DNA from: Thaumasiovibrio occultus
GTDB lineage: Bacteria; Pseudomonadota; Gammaproteobacteria; Enterobacterales; Vibrionaceae
Direction: 5' to 3'
DNA length: 64,000 nt
NCBI GenBank assembly: GCA_019703815.1
Contig: AP023052.1
Coordinates: forward strand, 1,860,001-1,924,000
Shown here: positions 17,548 to 25,817 of the stretch, piece by piece
How positions within the stretch are numbered: position 1 is the stretch's first letter
Layout: the number at the start of each line of letters is the position of its first letter
The notes under the pieces: generated by a model
The model's input: only the letters and a program-made list of their open reading frames with translations
Told to the model about the DNA's origin: nothing
Database searches by the model: none
Made by a program: the position numbers and the translations under genes

Positions 17548-19806
17548 CTAAGCGGCTTGATCTTTATTCCCCGCAGCTTGGCCTTTGGCGGGAAAGTCGT
17601 CGACTTGAATCGCCTGATAGCGCAACGCTTCTGCATTTAACAGTGCTTCACGCTCGTTTTGCGTTAGCAAGCCAAGCTCGACGGCGGTATCGAGTTTATC
17701 CGACAGTGATAATCCCGCCGGGATCACGCCCTCTTTCACCGCTTTCATTACCCGTTTTTCCAGTGCCTGAGTTTGGGTCAACGCGACAAACGCCGCTTCC
17801 ATAACACTGATCGCGTCCTCACCATTACCGCCAAAGCACAAATGGGTTAAGCGATCTCTATCCAGCCCGGGGGTCATCAGTAGCTGGGTAATTTGGCGGC
17901 TAAGGGCATCCGAAGGACGTTTATAGCCGTTCAACCCCAGCGGGAAGAGAATAGCCCGCAATGTCGGCCCAATGGCGCGGCGTGGGAAGTTGCTCAACAC
18001 TTCATTAAATGCCACCGCGCAGCGATGTAAGCAATACTGCATCGCGTAATGCACGTACGGCAGATCAGATTGATTACTGCCCTCATCAGCAAAGCGTTTT
18101 AACACTGCCGAGCCGAGATAGAGATGGCTCAATACATCACCTAAGCGTGCCGACACCATTTCGCGCCGTTTGAGCTCGCCGCCGAGCGATAGCATCGCCA
18201 CATCAGTCGCGACGGCCAATGCATTACTAAAGCGGGTTAAGTGCTGATAGTAACGTTTGGTTTCACCGCTGACTGGACTACTGGCAAAGTAAGCGCCGCT
18301 AAAGGCATACCCGATAGCTTTGGCCACATTTTTCGCGCTAAAGCCGACATGCGACCACAATAAACGATCAAACTCCGCCGCTCCCGCTTGCTCGTCGGTA
18401 TCAGCGGCGGCGGCCATTTCTTGCAATACAAACGGATGACAGCGGGTGGCCCCTTGGCCAAAGATCATTAGGTTGCGGGTCAGAATGTTAGCGCCTTCCA
18501 CCGTAATAGCGACAGGCATGCCAAAGTAGTGCAGACCGACATAGTTTTGTGGTCCAAGCTGGATCGCTTTGCCGGCATGGACATCAAAAGCATCATTGAG
18601 CACGGTACGGGCCAGCTCTGTCATATGGTATTTGGCAATCGCGGTCACGATCCCCGGTTTTTCCCCCATATCCAGCGCGGTGGTTGATAACGTCCGCGCA
18701 GCTTCGAGTAAATAGGTATGTCCGCCGATACGCCCTAGCGCTTCGGCCACACCTTCAAAGTTACCGATATGAGTCCCGAACTGCTTACGCACGCGGGCGT
18801 ACGCGCCCGTGGTACGCGCACTCAAATGCCCAATCGCTGCGCCCAAAGCGGGCAATGAAATACCACGGCCAGCAGACAAACACTCCACCAGCATCCGCCA
18901 CCCTTTACCGGCATAGGCTTGACCGCCAATCAGCCACTCCATCGGAATAAACACATCACGGCCGCGGGTTGGGCCATTCATAAACGCCATATTCAGCGGG
19001 TTATGCCGCTCGCCGATTTCCACGCCGGGGTGTGAGGTTGGGATCAGGGCGCAGGTAATACCGATATCTTCAACGTTGCCGATCATGTGGTCAGGATCGT
19101 GTAGCTTAAACGCCAACCCAAGCACCGTGGCGACCGGCGCGAGCGTGATATAGCGTTTGTTCCACGTTAAGCGAACGCCCAGCACTTGCTCGCCATTATG
19201 CTCACCGTAACAGACGATGCCTTTATCAGGGATCGCGCCTGCATCCGATCCCGCTTCAGGGCCGGTTAGCGCAAAACACGGTACATCCTCACCGTGGGCT
19301 AATCGTGGCAGCCAATACGCTTTTTGTTTTTCGGTGCCGTAATGCGTCAGCAACTCACCCGGGCCGAGTGAGTTTGGCACCATCACCGTCACCGCCGCAC
19401 TGAGGCTGCGAGTGGCAATCATGGCAACAATGGTAGAGTTAGCGTGGGCGGAAAATGCCAGACCGCCGTACTCTTTAGGAATAATAAGAGAGAAGAAACG
19501 TTCGCGTTTGAGGTAATCCCACACCGCTTGCGGTAAATCACCTTGCTCGATGATGGCGTAGTCATCCAACATCGCCAGTAAGGGCTGCACTTTTTGCTCG
19601 ATAAACTCAGACTCTGCCGCGCTCAGCGTCGGGGTTGGATAATCAAGCAAGGTTTGCCATTGTGGCGCGCCGGAAAACAGCTCGCCCTCCCACCACACAC
19701 TCCCCGCTTCCATCGCTTCTTGCTCAGTTTGTGAAAGCGGCGGTAGGACCTTTTTAAACCATTTAAAAGCAGGATCACTAAAGTACTTTTGACGAAAACT
19801 ACTCAT
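17548..19806 (-). CDS. fadE: Acyl-CoA dehydrogenase FadE-type
   Basis: FAD-dependent acyl-CoA dehydrogenase of 752 residues for the first oxidation step of fatty-acid beta-oxidation. Motifs: CFALTGPEAGSDAGA (flavin/substrate loop, about 195-210), MAFMNGPTRGRDVFIP, GAYARVRKQFGTHIG (about 340-355), and AITVEGANILTRNL with the catalytic-glutamate region (about 435-450). It is somewhat shorter than the 814-residue E. coli FadE, lacking the hydrophobic N-terminal extension, as is common for vibrios. It follows the PsrA-like regulator gene by 28 bp and is very likely co-transcribed with it. Confidence 0.93.
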   Translation of the reverse strand: MSSFRQKYFSDPAFKWFKKVLPPLSQTEQEAMEAGSVWWEGELFSGAPQWQTLLDYPTPTLSAAESEFIEQKVQPLLAMLDDYAIIEQGDLPQAVWDYLKRERFFSLIIPKEYGGLAFSAHANSTIVAMIATRSLSAAVTVMVPNSLGPGELLTHYGTEKQKAYWLPRLAHGEDVPCFALTGPEAGSDAGAIPDKGIVCYGEHNGEQVLGVRLTWNKRYITLAPVATVLGLAFKLHDPDHMIGNVEDIGITCALIPTSHPGVEIGERHNPLNMAFMNGPTRGRDVFIPMEWLIGGQAYAGKGWRMLVECLSAGRGISLPALGAAIGHLSARTTGAYARVRKQFGTHIGNFEGVAEALGRIGGHTYLLEAARTLSTTALDMGEKPGIVTAIAKYHMTELARTVLNDAFDVHAGKAIQLGPQNYVGLHYFGMPVAITVEGANILTRNLMIFGQGATRCHPFVLQEMAAAADTDEQAGAAEFDRLLWSHVGFSAKNVAKAIGYAFSGAYFASSPVSGETKRYYQHLTRFSNALAVATDVAMLSLGGELKRREMVSARLGDVLSHLYLGSAVLKRFADEGSNQSDLPYVHYAMQYCLHRCAVAFNEVLSNFPRRAIGPTLRAILFPLGLNGYKRPSDALSRQITQLLMTPGLDRDRLTHLCFGGNGEDAISVMEAAFVALTQTQALEKRVMKAVKEGVIPAGLSLSDKLDTAVELGLLTQNEREALLNAEALRYQAIQVDDFPAKGQAAGNKDQAA

Positions 19807-19834
19807 AGCACAGCTCCCAGACGGTACAACACCG

Positions 19835-20509
19835 TCATTGATGATTGGCCAAACGTCGATGGATTTCTGTCAGCTCCAAATCCACTTCTGCACCGACTCC
19901 TGCGGCCAAAAACGGCACGAGTCGGTCTAGTAAATCTTCGGTATTGGTTACGGTTGAATAATCGTTTTCCGCAATTTCGCTCAGCGCCTTACTTGAGGCC
20001 ATCACAAACACGCATGCCCCGAGCGTAAAGTGCAAACGCCAAAACAGGGTTTCCGGATCCAGCGCGGGATTCGCTCGACGGATAGCCGCAGTGAACAAAT
20101 CCAGCACCGTTTGATATTGGTTTACGATAAACCAGCGCAAATGGCCTTGAACATCAGAATACGCGCGTCCCAACAACTGGGTGAAAATCGCCGCGCCATT
20201 AGCGCGCAGGCCGTTTAACGACAACAGGGGTTGCTTCACTGATAAAAACACATCGCGCATTTCAATTTCGTCGCGCGCCAACAGGCGTTGCAGTTCCACT
20301 TCCAGCGCAGGCATAAAGGCTTCGAGATAACGTCCCAGCACCGCTCGCACCAGATTTCGCTTATCACCATAGTGATAATTTACTGAGGCCAGATTCACCC
20401 CTGCGCGAGTGGTGATCTCACGCAATGAGGTCTCGTTAAAGCCAGATTCGGCAAATAGCGCCTCGGCGGTATCTAATATTTTCTGTTTGGTATTCCGTCT
20501 GCCAGCCAT
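19835..20509 (-). CDS. psrA: PsrA-type TetR-family regulator of fatty-acid metabolism
   Basis: A 224-residue TetR repressor. The N-terminal helix-turn-helix TTRAGVNLASVNYHYGDKR is at about residues 35-53, and the C-terminal ligand domain is of the PsrA type (GRAYSDVQGHLRWFI, YQTVLDLF). PsrA proteins sense long-chain fatty acyl compounds and repress fad genes. The start ATG 20509 has GGGTGA five bases ahead; eight more codons upstream are open but lie over the operator. Location directly in front of fadE, and an AAAC-N4-GTTT palindrome in its own promoter, support this role. Confidence 0.87.
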   Translation of the reverse strand: MAGRRNTKQKILDTAEALFAESGFNETSLREITTRAGVNLASVNYHYGDKRNLVRAVLGRYLEAFMPALEVELQRLLARDEIEMRDVFLSVKQPLLSLNGLRANGAAIFTQLLGRAYSDVQGHLRWFIVNQYQTVLDLFTAAIRRANPALDPETLFWRLHFTLGACVFVMASSKALSEIAENDYSTVTNTEDLLDRLVPFLAAGVGAEVDLELTEIHRRLANHQ

Positions 20510-20522
20510 TTCATTCACCCAA

Positions 20523-20560
20523 TTAAAACGCACGTTTAAATGTTACACCTCGATAACATT
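20523..20560. promoter_or_regulatory. Candidate PsrA operator and second inverted repeat
   Basis: TTAAAAC-GCAC-GTTTAAA (20523-20540) fits the PsrA pattern CAAAC-N2-4-GTTTG in its core. It overlaps a second repeat, AATGTTA-N8-TAACATT (20539-20560). Both sit just upstream of the psrA-fadE unit, as expected for autorepression. Confidence 0.5.
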
Positions 20561-20668
20561 AACAACAAGGCGACAACATCACAAAATTACCAGGCCGACA
20601 TTTAACCCTTTAAATACAATGGGATAACACCACATGTCAGGATAATGACAAAAAAATATAAAAAGAAG

Positions 20669-20696
20669 GGAACTCTAGGACATGGCGGCAGTCTGA
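20669..20696 (+). promoter_or_regulatory. Sigma-E (RpoE) promoter
   Basis: A -35 GGAACT (20669-20674), 17-base spacer and -10 TCTGA (20692-20696) match the envelope-stress sigma-E consensus. The predicted start is the G at 20703, exactly where the sRNA seed begins. Confidence 0.75.
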
Positions 20697-20702
20697 ATAA
20701 AT

Positions 20703-20765
20703 GCCACTGCTTTTTCTTGAAGGATTTCTTCAAAGCCTGTGCTCTGATTGGGTGCAGGTTTTTTT
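20703..20765 (+). ncRNA. Sigma-E-dependent sRNA with RybB/MicV/VrrA-type seed
   Basis: A predicted transcript of about 63 nt. Its 5' end GCCACTGCTTTT is the conserved RybB seed, shared by the Vibrio sigma-E sRNAs MicV and VrrA that repress major outer-membrane proteins. After it come a hairpin TTGAAG-GATTT-CTTCAA (20717-20733) and a terminator CCTGTGCTC / GGGTGCAGG (with G-U pairs), then seven T (20759-20765), the form expected for an Hfq-binding RNA. A near-consensus sigma-E promoter lies at the right distance. The V. cholerae vrrA gene is, as I recall, also beside a TetR gene, which would fit this position. Not experimentally known here; which of the two orthologs it is remains open. Confidence 0.72.
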
Positions 20766-20805
20766 GCATCTAGCGTTTCTGCGACTTGATCAAGACGGGA
20801 ATGTC

Positions 20806-20886
20806 ATGTCGGCAAAAGTAGTCAAAAACAGCCAGTTATACTGGATTATTGAGGTAATACTCACTGAAGTCGGAAGAAAAATATAA
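20806..20886 (+). CDS. Possible 26-residue small protein
   Basis: ATG 20806 has GGGA six bases ahead and encodes 26 residues including SQLYWIIEVIL, a short hydrophobic stretch. It lies between two candidate sRNAs. The same frame is open upstream through the sRNA hairpins, which argues that openness alone is not evidence. Low confidence. Confidence 0.2.
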   Translation: MSAKVVKNSQLYWIIEVILTEVGRKI

Positions 20887-20913
20887 AAAAAGGGCTTTTT
20901 TTTACTTTTTTAT

Positions 20914-21068
20914 GGAACCTTTTATTTTTGCCTCGGTCTCACTAATAACTGAATTCATCACATAAGTTTTGCTGGCCGCAATGACTTGTGTTGAAAGCTC
21001 CACAAACTGCTGCTTATTCTCCTTTATTTGTAACGAACCTTAAGCCCGCTTCTAGCGGGTTCTTTTTT
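20914..21068 (+). ncRNA. Candidate second sigma-E-type small transcript
   Basis: GGAACC (20914-20919), a spacer of 17, and TCTCA (20937-20941) resemble a sigma-E promoter. A transcript starting near 20948 would run about 120 nt to a hairpin GCCCGCT / AGCGGGT with six T (20941-21068 overall, terminator at 21042-21068). No protein-coding ORF fits the interval. The terminator has a T run only on the plus strand, so some plus-strand RNA must end here although the neighbouring genes on both sides are on the minus strand. Confidence 0.45.
21042..21068 (+). terminator. Orphan plus-strand terminator
   Basis: AGCCCGCT-TCT-AGCGGGTT stem followed by CTTTTTT. It faces the 3' end of the minus-strand YeeZ-like gene and has no plus-strand gene in front of it, supporting a small RNA. 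Confidence 0.8.
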
Positions 21069-21150
21069 ATCTGTCGATCAGTGACGCTATTGGTGCTTAT
21101 CCTTCCGATATCTCGCCGCCGATGATTTAGCCTTCATCTTTCCAGCCCCT

Positions 21151-22017
21151 TTAATCAAAACGCGTGAAAATAGAGCGTGGCGTTATTTTCAATATCGCGA
21201 AACTCTTTGACGCATTAATCCGCTTGTCATTTTCTCCCGTCTCGTCGATAAAGTTCGGCGCATCCAGCCCATAAATGTCTGCCATTTGAGTGTAATACTC
21301 ACTGCGGGATGGATGATCGTTACTGGCCAAATGCAGCACCTCGCCCACGCCTCGGCCTTGCAAAATCGCTAGAATGGCAGCAATCACATCATCTTGGCGG
21401 ATCAAATTGACGGGGCGACCGCCGGCAGTCAAACTCGGCTTTTTCACCAAAGAGCGCACTGGGTGGCGATCCGACCCAATCAAGCCCGACAAGCGAAGCA
21501 CAGTTGCGTTGGTGGCAAACAAATCGAACAAGCCTTGCTCAATCTCAACATGGGCCTTGCCCGACGCTGTGTTGGGCGTCGGCGGCGTTGATTCGCTGAT
21601 CTCACCACGCGTTTCACCATACACACTGGTGGTACTAATGAATATGATCTGCGAGCAACCCTGCTGTTGCAGCTGCTGCGCTAACGCCAAAACATTATCC
21701 GCAAAGATACCTGCTTTGATCCCAGCCTTCGAAGGCGGTATGTTGATCACCGCCACATCGCACATCGGCACCGTACTCAACCACGTCGTATCTGCACTCA
21801 CTTCGCGCGGTAGCGCCATCACCTGAGCCTCGATGCCTTGTCGCTGCAGTGCGTCTTGCTTTGCTTGCGAGGTCACACTGCCCACAACTTTATGGCCTTC
21901 GCGCACTAAGCATTGCCCTAACGGCGCCCCCAGCCAGCCCAAGCCAAACACCGCAACGGTTGGTAAGGTTGTCGTCGTTGTCCCTTGTTTTGCCGAGCTC
22001 ATTGTCGCTTTCGTCAT
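21151..22017 (-). CDS. YeeZ-like NAD-dependent epimerase/dehydratase family protein
   Basis: A 288-residue extended-SDR protein. Rossmann motif VFGLGWLGAPLG near residues 24-35, then IIFISTTSVYGE (about 120-131) with the SDR Tyr in SVYG, and LRLSGLIGSDRHP. These match E. coli YeeZ, a protein of unknown physiological substrate, perhaps a nucleotide-sugar epimerase. The start is ATG 22017 with AAGGGAG eight bases ahead; a second ATG five codons later is also possible. An 18-bp degenerate repeat array lies just upstream. Confidence 0.8.
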   Translation of the reverse strand: MTKATMSSAKQGTTTTTLPTVAVFGLGWLGAPLGQCLVREGHKVVGSVTSQAKQDALQRQGIEAQVMALPREVSADTTWLSTVPMCDVAVINIPPSKAGIKAGIFADNVLALAQQLQQQGCSQIIFISTTSVYGETRGEISESTPPTPNTASGKAHVEIEQGLFDLFATNATVLRLSGLIGSDRHPVRSLVKKPSLTAGGRPVNLIRQDDVIAAILAILQGRGVGEVLHLASNDHPSRSEYYTQMADIYGLDAPNFIDETGENDKRINASKSFAILKITPRSIFTRFD

Positions 22018-22052
22018 TACCCACACTCCCTTCGCGCTCTGGCTGCGCTTTT

Positions 22053-22159
22053 ATCTTATCGGTGCTTTTATCTTCTCGAGCACTGTCATCTTCGCAAGCA
22101 CTTTTATCTTCTCGCGCACCTGCATCTTATCGAGCACTTGCACGTTATTGAAGACAGTA
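22053..22159. repeat. Degenerate 18-bp tandem repeat, about five copies
   Basis: Units begin at 22053 (17 bp), 22070, 22088, 22106, 22124 and a decayed one at 22142. On the plus strand each begins ATCTT and ends near GCAC plus TTTT/TTGC. On the minus strand one frame reads a six-residue repeat of the type K-[IM]-x-V-[LR]-[EAD] from GTG near 22144 to a TAA at 22051, giving about 30 residues, but with no ribosome site. Confidence 0.7.
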
Positions 22160-22185
22160 AAATGTGTAATGTTGTTTTTTCGGTA

Positions 22186-22201
22186 TGGAAATTAATTTCC
22201 A
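22186..22201. promoter_or_regulatory. Perfect 16-bp palindrome between divergent genes
   Basis: TGGAAATTAATTTCCA is its own reverse complement. It sits in the roughly 416-bp gap between the YeeZ-like gene and hexR. It resembles, but does not match, the HexR operator TGTAATTAAATTACA. Confidence 0.5.
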
Positions 22202-22433
22202 ACATTTGAAAAAAAGTGACAGTTTTTATCACAAACCTGCTGCTTTTTACCGCAAATTTGGATTGAAAGCCGCCAAAACTGAAAGTAGAAAACTAGATCC
22301 AGCTCAAATTAACTATGCGGTTTTGTGTTTTTTTTACCAAAGCGACTTATTTTACAGTTATAGTTACTGGCGAAAGTATTAGACAGATCTATTTTGTGCA
22401 CTGTTCGCAACACCCAATGCAGAAGTTGCCGTG

Positions 22434-23288
22434 ATGAATACCCTAGAGAAAATACAGAAGAATCTTGACCAGTTCAGTAAGTCTGAGCGAAAGGTAGCTG
22501 AAGTGATCATCGCATCACCTCAATCAGCGATCCATTCTAGCATTGCTACGCTGGCAAAAATGGCGGATGTTTCTGAGCCAACTGTTAACCGTTTCTGCCG
22601 TCGCCTGGATACCAAAGGCTTCCCAGACTTTAAATTGCACTTAGCGCAAAGTTTGGCTAATGGCACTCCGTACGTTAACCGCAATGTTGAAGAGCATGAC
22701 TCCGCCGACGCCTACACCACCAAGATTTTCGAATCGACGATGGCGTGCTTAGACGTGGCGAAGAACTCTATTGATTCGCATCAGATCAATCGCGCTGTCG
22801 ATCTTCTCACTCAAGCGAAAAAGATCGCCTTCTTCGGCTTAGGTGCGTCCGCAGCCGTTGCCCACGATGCAATGAACAAGTTTTTCCGCTTTAACATTCC
22901 GGTGATTTGTTTCGACGATGTGGTGATGCAACGCATGAGCTGCATCAACTGCAATGACGGTGATGTGATCGTGTTGATTTCGCACACCGGCCGCACCAAA
23001 AGTTTGGTCGAAGTTGCGCGATTGGCGCGTGAAAACCAAGCGACAGTTATCGCCATCACCGCACAAGACTCACCGCTGGCCAAAGAGTGCTCTTTGGTGA
23101 TCACGGTAGATGCGCCCGAAGACACCGATGTTTATATGCCAATGGCCAGTCGCGTTGTTCAAATGACGGTCATTGATGTACTGGCGACCGGCTTTACACT
23201 GCGTCGCGGCACCAGTTTTAGAGATAACCTAAAACGCGTCAAAGAAGCGATTAAAGATTCGCGTTTTAGTAAAGAAGACGTGATTTAA
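22434..23288 (+). CDS. hexR: HexR, RpiR-family regulator of central carbon metabolism
   Basis: A 284-residue transcription regulator. The N-terminal RpiR helix-turn-helix (MADVSEPTVNRFCRRL, about 42-57) is followed by the conserved block FKLHLAQSLANGTPYVNRNV, and a C-terminal SIS sugar-phosphate domain (about 125-260) with SHTGRTKSLVEVA. HexR responds to 2-keto-3-deoxy-6-phosphogluconate and controls Entner-Doudoroff, glycolytic and gluconeogenic genes. The start is ATG 22434; a GTG one codon earlier is also in frame. The next gene, pykA, is a frequent HexR neighbour and target. Confidence 0.94.
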   Translation: MNTLEKIQKNLDQFSKSERKVAEVIIASPQSAIHSSIATLAKMADVSEPTVNRFCRRLDTKGFPDFKLHLAQSLANGTPYVNRNVEEHDSADAYTTKIFESTMACLDVAKNSIDSHQINRAVDLLTQAKKIAFFGLGASAAVAHDAMNKFFRFNIPVICFDDVVMQRMSCINCNDGDVIVLISHTGRTKSLVEVARLARENQATVIAITAQDSPLAKECSLVITVDAPEDTDVYMPMASRVVQMTVIDVLATGFTLRRGTSFRDNLKRVKEAIKDSRFSKEDVI

Positions 23289-23319
23289 TGCGGCTTATTA
23301 ATAAGCACTAAAACGATTG

Positions 23320-23348
23320 AAAGCGTCTGATTATCAGGCGCTTTTTTA
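23320..23348 (+). terminator. hexR terminator
   Basis: AAGCGTCTGA-TTA-TCAGGCGCTT stem (one G-T pair) followed by six T, 31 bases after the stop. Confidence 0.88.
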
Positions 23349-23479
23349 TTGAGTCACAACTCATCTGCACGCTTACGTGACACCTCCCCGACTTCCCCAC
23401 TCCCCTACTACATTTACGCTATCCTTGGTGTATCCTGAATCAAATAAATTAAGACCACTACGCTTTCAGGGAGAAGATC

Positions 23480-24922
23480 ATGCCTCATACGCTGCGCCGT
23501 ACCAAAATAGTCACCACCTTAGGTCCCGCCACTGACGACGATGCCATTTTAGAAGGGATCATCGCCGCCGGTGCTAACGTGGTCCGTTTGAACTTTTCCC
23601 ACGGTAATAGCGACGATCACAAAGAGCGCGCGCGCAAAGTAAGAGAAATCGCGGCCAAGCTTGGCAAGCACGTCGCGATTTTGGGTGATCTACAAGGGCC
23701 AAAAATCCGCGTCGCCACCTTCAAAGACGGGAAAATTCACCTGAATATCGGTGACAAGTTCGTCTTAGATACCGAACTGCCCGACGGTGAAGGCGATCAA
23801 GACCAAGTCGGACTGGCCTATAAAGCCCTGCCACAAGATGTGATCACTGGTGATGTTTTGCTACTCGATGATGGTCGCGTTCAGCTTGAAGTCACCGCCG
23901 TTGAACCGACTAAGGTTCACACCAAAGTGATTGTCGCCGGGCCGCTTTCTAACAAAAAAGGGATCAACAAAAAAGGCGGCGGCTTATCCGCTGACGCCCT
24001 GACCGACAAAGACAAACGCGATATTGTCACGGCTGCAGAAATTGGCGTCGACTTCCTCGCGGTCTCTTTCCCACGTACCGGCGAAGACATGAACTACGCC
24101 CGCTGCCTCGCCCGTGACGCCGGTTTGGAAGCGCAAATGGTGGCTAAAGTCGAGCGTGCTGAAACCGTAGAAACCGACGAGACCATGGATGACATCATTA
24201 TTGCGTCGGATGTTGTGATGGTGGCCCGTGGCGATCTTGGGGTCGAGATTGGCGATCCGATGTTAGTGGGCGTGCAGAAAAAACTGATCCGCCGCGCTCG
24301 CAGCCTTAACCGCTCAGTGATCACCGCAACCCAAATGATGGAGTCGATGATCTCAAGCCCAATGCCAACACGCGCCGAAGTTATGGATGTTGCCAATGCG
24401 GTACTTGATGGCACAGATGCCGTGATGCTTTCAGCAGAGACTGCGGCGGGCAGCTTCCCTATCGAAACCGTCACAGCCATGGCGGAAGTGTGTGTCGGTG
24501 CGGAAAAGATGAAGAGCATCAATGTCTCTAATCACCGCATGAATCACACCTTCACCACCCCAGAAGAAACCATCGCGATGTCGACCATGTATGCGGCCAA
24601 CCATCTTGAAGGTGTTAAAGCGATTGTCGCGCTAACGGAATCAGGCCGCACGCCGTTAATGATGTCGCGCATTTCATCTGGATTGCCGATTTTTGCGCTG
24701 TCACATAATCAATCCACATTAAACCGCTCGTGCTTGTTCCGTGGGGTGACACCGGTTTACTTTGATGTCGACAACAAAGATGGCTTGGCTGCCGCGCAAA
24801 ATGCCCTCGAAACCTTAGTTGCGGAAGGCCACATTGCCAGCGGTGACAAGGTGATCATTACACAAGGTGACATTATGGCGCAGGTCGGCTCGACCAATAA
24901 CATGCGGATCTTGCAAGCGTGA
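23480..24922 (+). CDS. pykA: Pyruvate kinase II
   Basis: Converts phosphoenolpyruvate and ADP to pyruvate and ATP in glycolysis. The protein has 480 residues, the length of the PykA type. Motifs: TLGPATDDD and VVRLNFSHG at the N-terminus, MVAKVERAE around the active-site lysine, [11 protein letters not shown] (metal/substrate), and [18 protein letters not shown] is placed well ahead of the ATG. It lies 191 bp behind hexR with a terminator in between, so it has its own promoter. Confidence 0.96.
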   Translation: MPHTLRRTKIVTTLGPATDDDAILEGIIAAGANVVRLNFSHGNSDDHKERARKVREIAAKLGKHVAILGDLQGPKIRVATFKDGKIHLNIGDKFVLDTELPDGEGDQDQVGLAYKALPQDVITGDVLLLDDGRVQLEVTAVEPTKVHTKVIVAGPLSNKKGINKKGGGLSADALTDKDKRDIVTAAEIGVDFLAVSFPRTGEDMNYARCLARDAGLEAQMVAKVERAETVETDETMDDIIIASDVVMVARGDLGVEIGDPMLVGVQKKLIRRARSLNRSVITATQMMESMISSPMPTRAEVMDVANAVLDGTDAVMLSAETAAGSFPIETVTAMAEVCVGAEKMKSINVSNHRMNHTFTTPEETIAMSTMYAANHLEGVKAIVALTESGRTPLMMSRISSGLPIFALSHNQSTLNRSCLFRGVTPVYFDVDNKDGLAAAQNALETLVAEGHIASGDKVIITQGDIMAQVGSTNNMRILQA

Positions 24923-24936
24923 TAGAGACTGCGAGA

Positions 24937-24963
24937 GCCCTTGGGTAATCCAAGGGTTTTCTT
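24937..24963 (+). terminator. pykA terminator
   Basis: CCCTTGG-GTAAT-CCAAGGG stem followed by TTTTCTTT, just past the stop codon. Confidence 0.85.
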
Positions 24964-24998
24964 TACTTTATATGCCTTTGATAAACAAGCCGCTGACC

Positions 24999-25235
24999 TC
25001 AGTCGCTGTAGGGCGGTTGAAGTAATTTCTTCAGTGGAATAGCCACTTCCCCTCGGCGCTCTTGTGCGCGGTAAATATCAATAAGTTTGGCTAGCTCATG
25101 CTCGTACATATAGACGGCTTCTTCCATATCTTCTTGCTGACATTGACCCGATGCCACCAGCCAATCGTAGTGCGCTAACGCAGTTTGCAACGCTTGAATA
25201 CATACCGATAAACTGGGTTTCACATCCCGACTCAT
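24999..25235 (-). CDS. Small hypothetical protein
   Basis: A 78-residue, mostly helical, acidic protein (ALAHYDWLVASGQCQQEDMEEAV split over helices, then YEHELAKLIDIYRAQERRGE). I do not recognise a family. Start ATG 25235 is preceded by an excellent GGAGGAG; the open frame continues 29 codons upstream without a good site. It is convergent with pykA, and divergent from the next small gene. Confidence 0.65.
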   Translation of the reverse strand: MSRDVKPSLSVCIQALQTALAHYDWLVASGQCQQEDMEEAVYMYEHELAKLIDIYRAQERRGEVAIPLKKLLQPPYSD

Positions 25236-25376
25236 ACTGGCTCCTCCATCGATCATCTCACTACTTAACCGCCCAATTTCGCTGCTATGTTTCGCGTGAA
25301 AGCAGCAGATAAGCAACGACAATATCGCGCTAATTCGCTACTATTCGCGTTAGTTATCATTACTAGCAGTATCACT

Positions 25377-25721
25377 ATGAAAATTTCTGTAGACGGCGGT
25401 TCGTTCAAAGTAGCAGTAGAAACTGAATTCGAAGGTCTGAGCGACGAGGCGCTAGCGATTTATCAGCAAACACTTGAGCAAGCGAAATCCAAAGACAAAG
25501 CCATTTTGCGTTTCCTGCAAATCATCCTTGAACATCGCGATAGCGACGATGCCATTGGCTACGCAGTAATGGGTCTACTGGGTTGGTACATCGAGGTGAT
25601 TGAGCCGATTAGCGATCAAGACATTGAGTTGAATCTGCCAAAAATCCTGCCGCATATGATCAACCCGGCAGGTGATTTAACCGCCGTTAGCGAAGCTGAA
25701 AGCCAAACTTTCAAACACTGA
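25377..25721 (+). CDS. Hypothetical protein, mostly helical
   Basis: A 114-residue protein starting MKISVDGGSFKVAVE and then helical, acidic segments (LSDEALAIYQQTLEQAKSKDK; GLLGWYIEVIEPI). Its family is not recognised. ATG 25377 gives the most natural N-terminus, although the ribosome site ahead of it is weak; the frame is open 30 codons upstream. It has its own strong terminator, which supports a real transcript. Confidence 0.6.
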   Translation: MKISVDGGSFKVAVETEFEGLSDEALAIYQQTLEQAKSKDKAILRFLQIILEHRDSDDAIGYAVMGLLGWYIEVIEPISDQDIELNLPKILPHMINPAGDLTAVSEAESQTFKH

Positions 25722-25730
25722 TTGGCGCAC

Positions 25731-25758
25731 AAAAAAACCGGACAATGTCCGGTTTTTT
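25731..25758 (+). terminator. Strong terminator
   Basis: AAAAACCGGACA-ATG-TCCGGTTTTTT. It ends the small gene before it and, because A and T runs are both present, may also serve the minus-strand HD gene. Confidence 0.88.
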
Positions 25759-25817
25759 AATGGTAGATTGCGGCTTTTAAACCCCTCAGCGTATCGCGTT
25801 TAAACGCTGCGAAAAGG

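Noticed and set aside
20701-20886. 61-residue plus ORF at the sRNA locus
   Set aside because: It runs through both sRNA hairpins and the T run, has no ribosome site at its first ATG, and the 5' part matches an sRNA seed instead of coding sequence. Only a 26-residue downstream part was kept, at low confidence.
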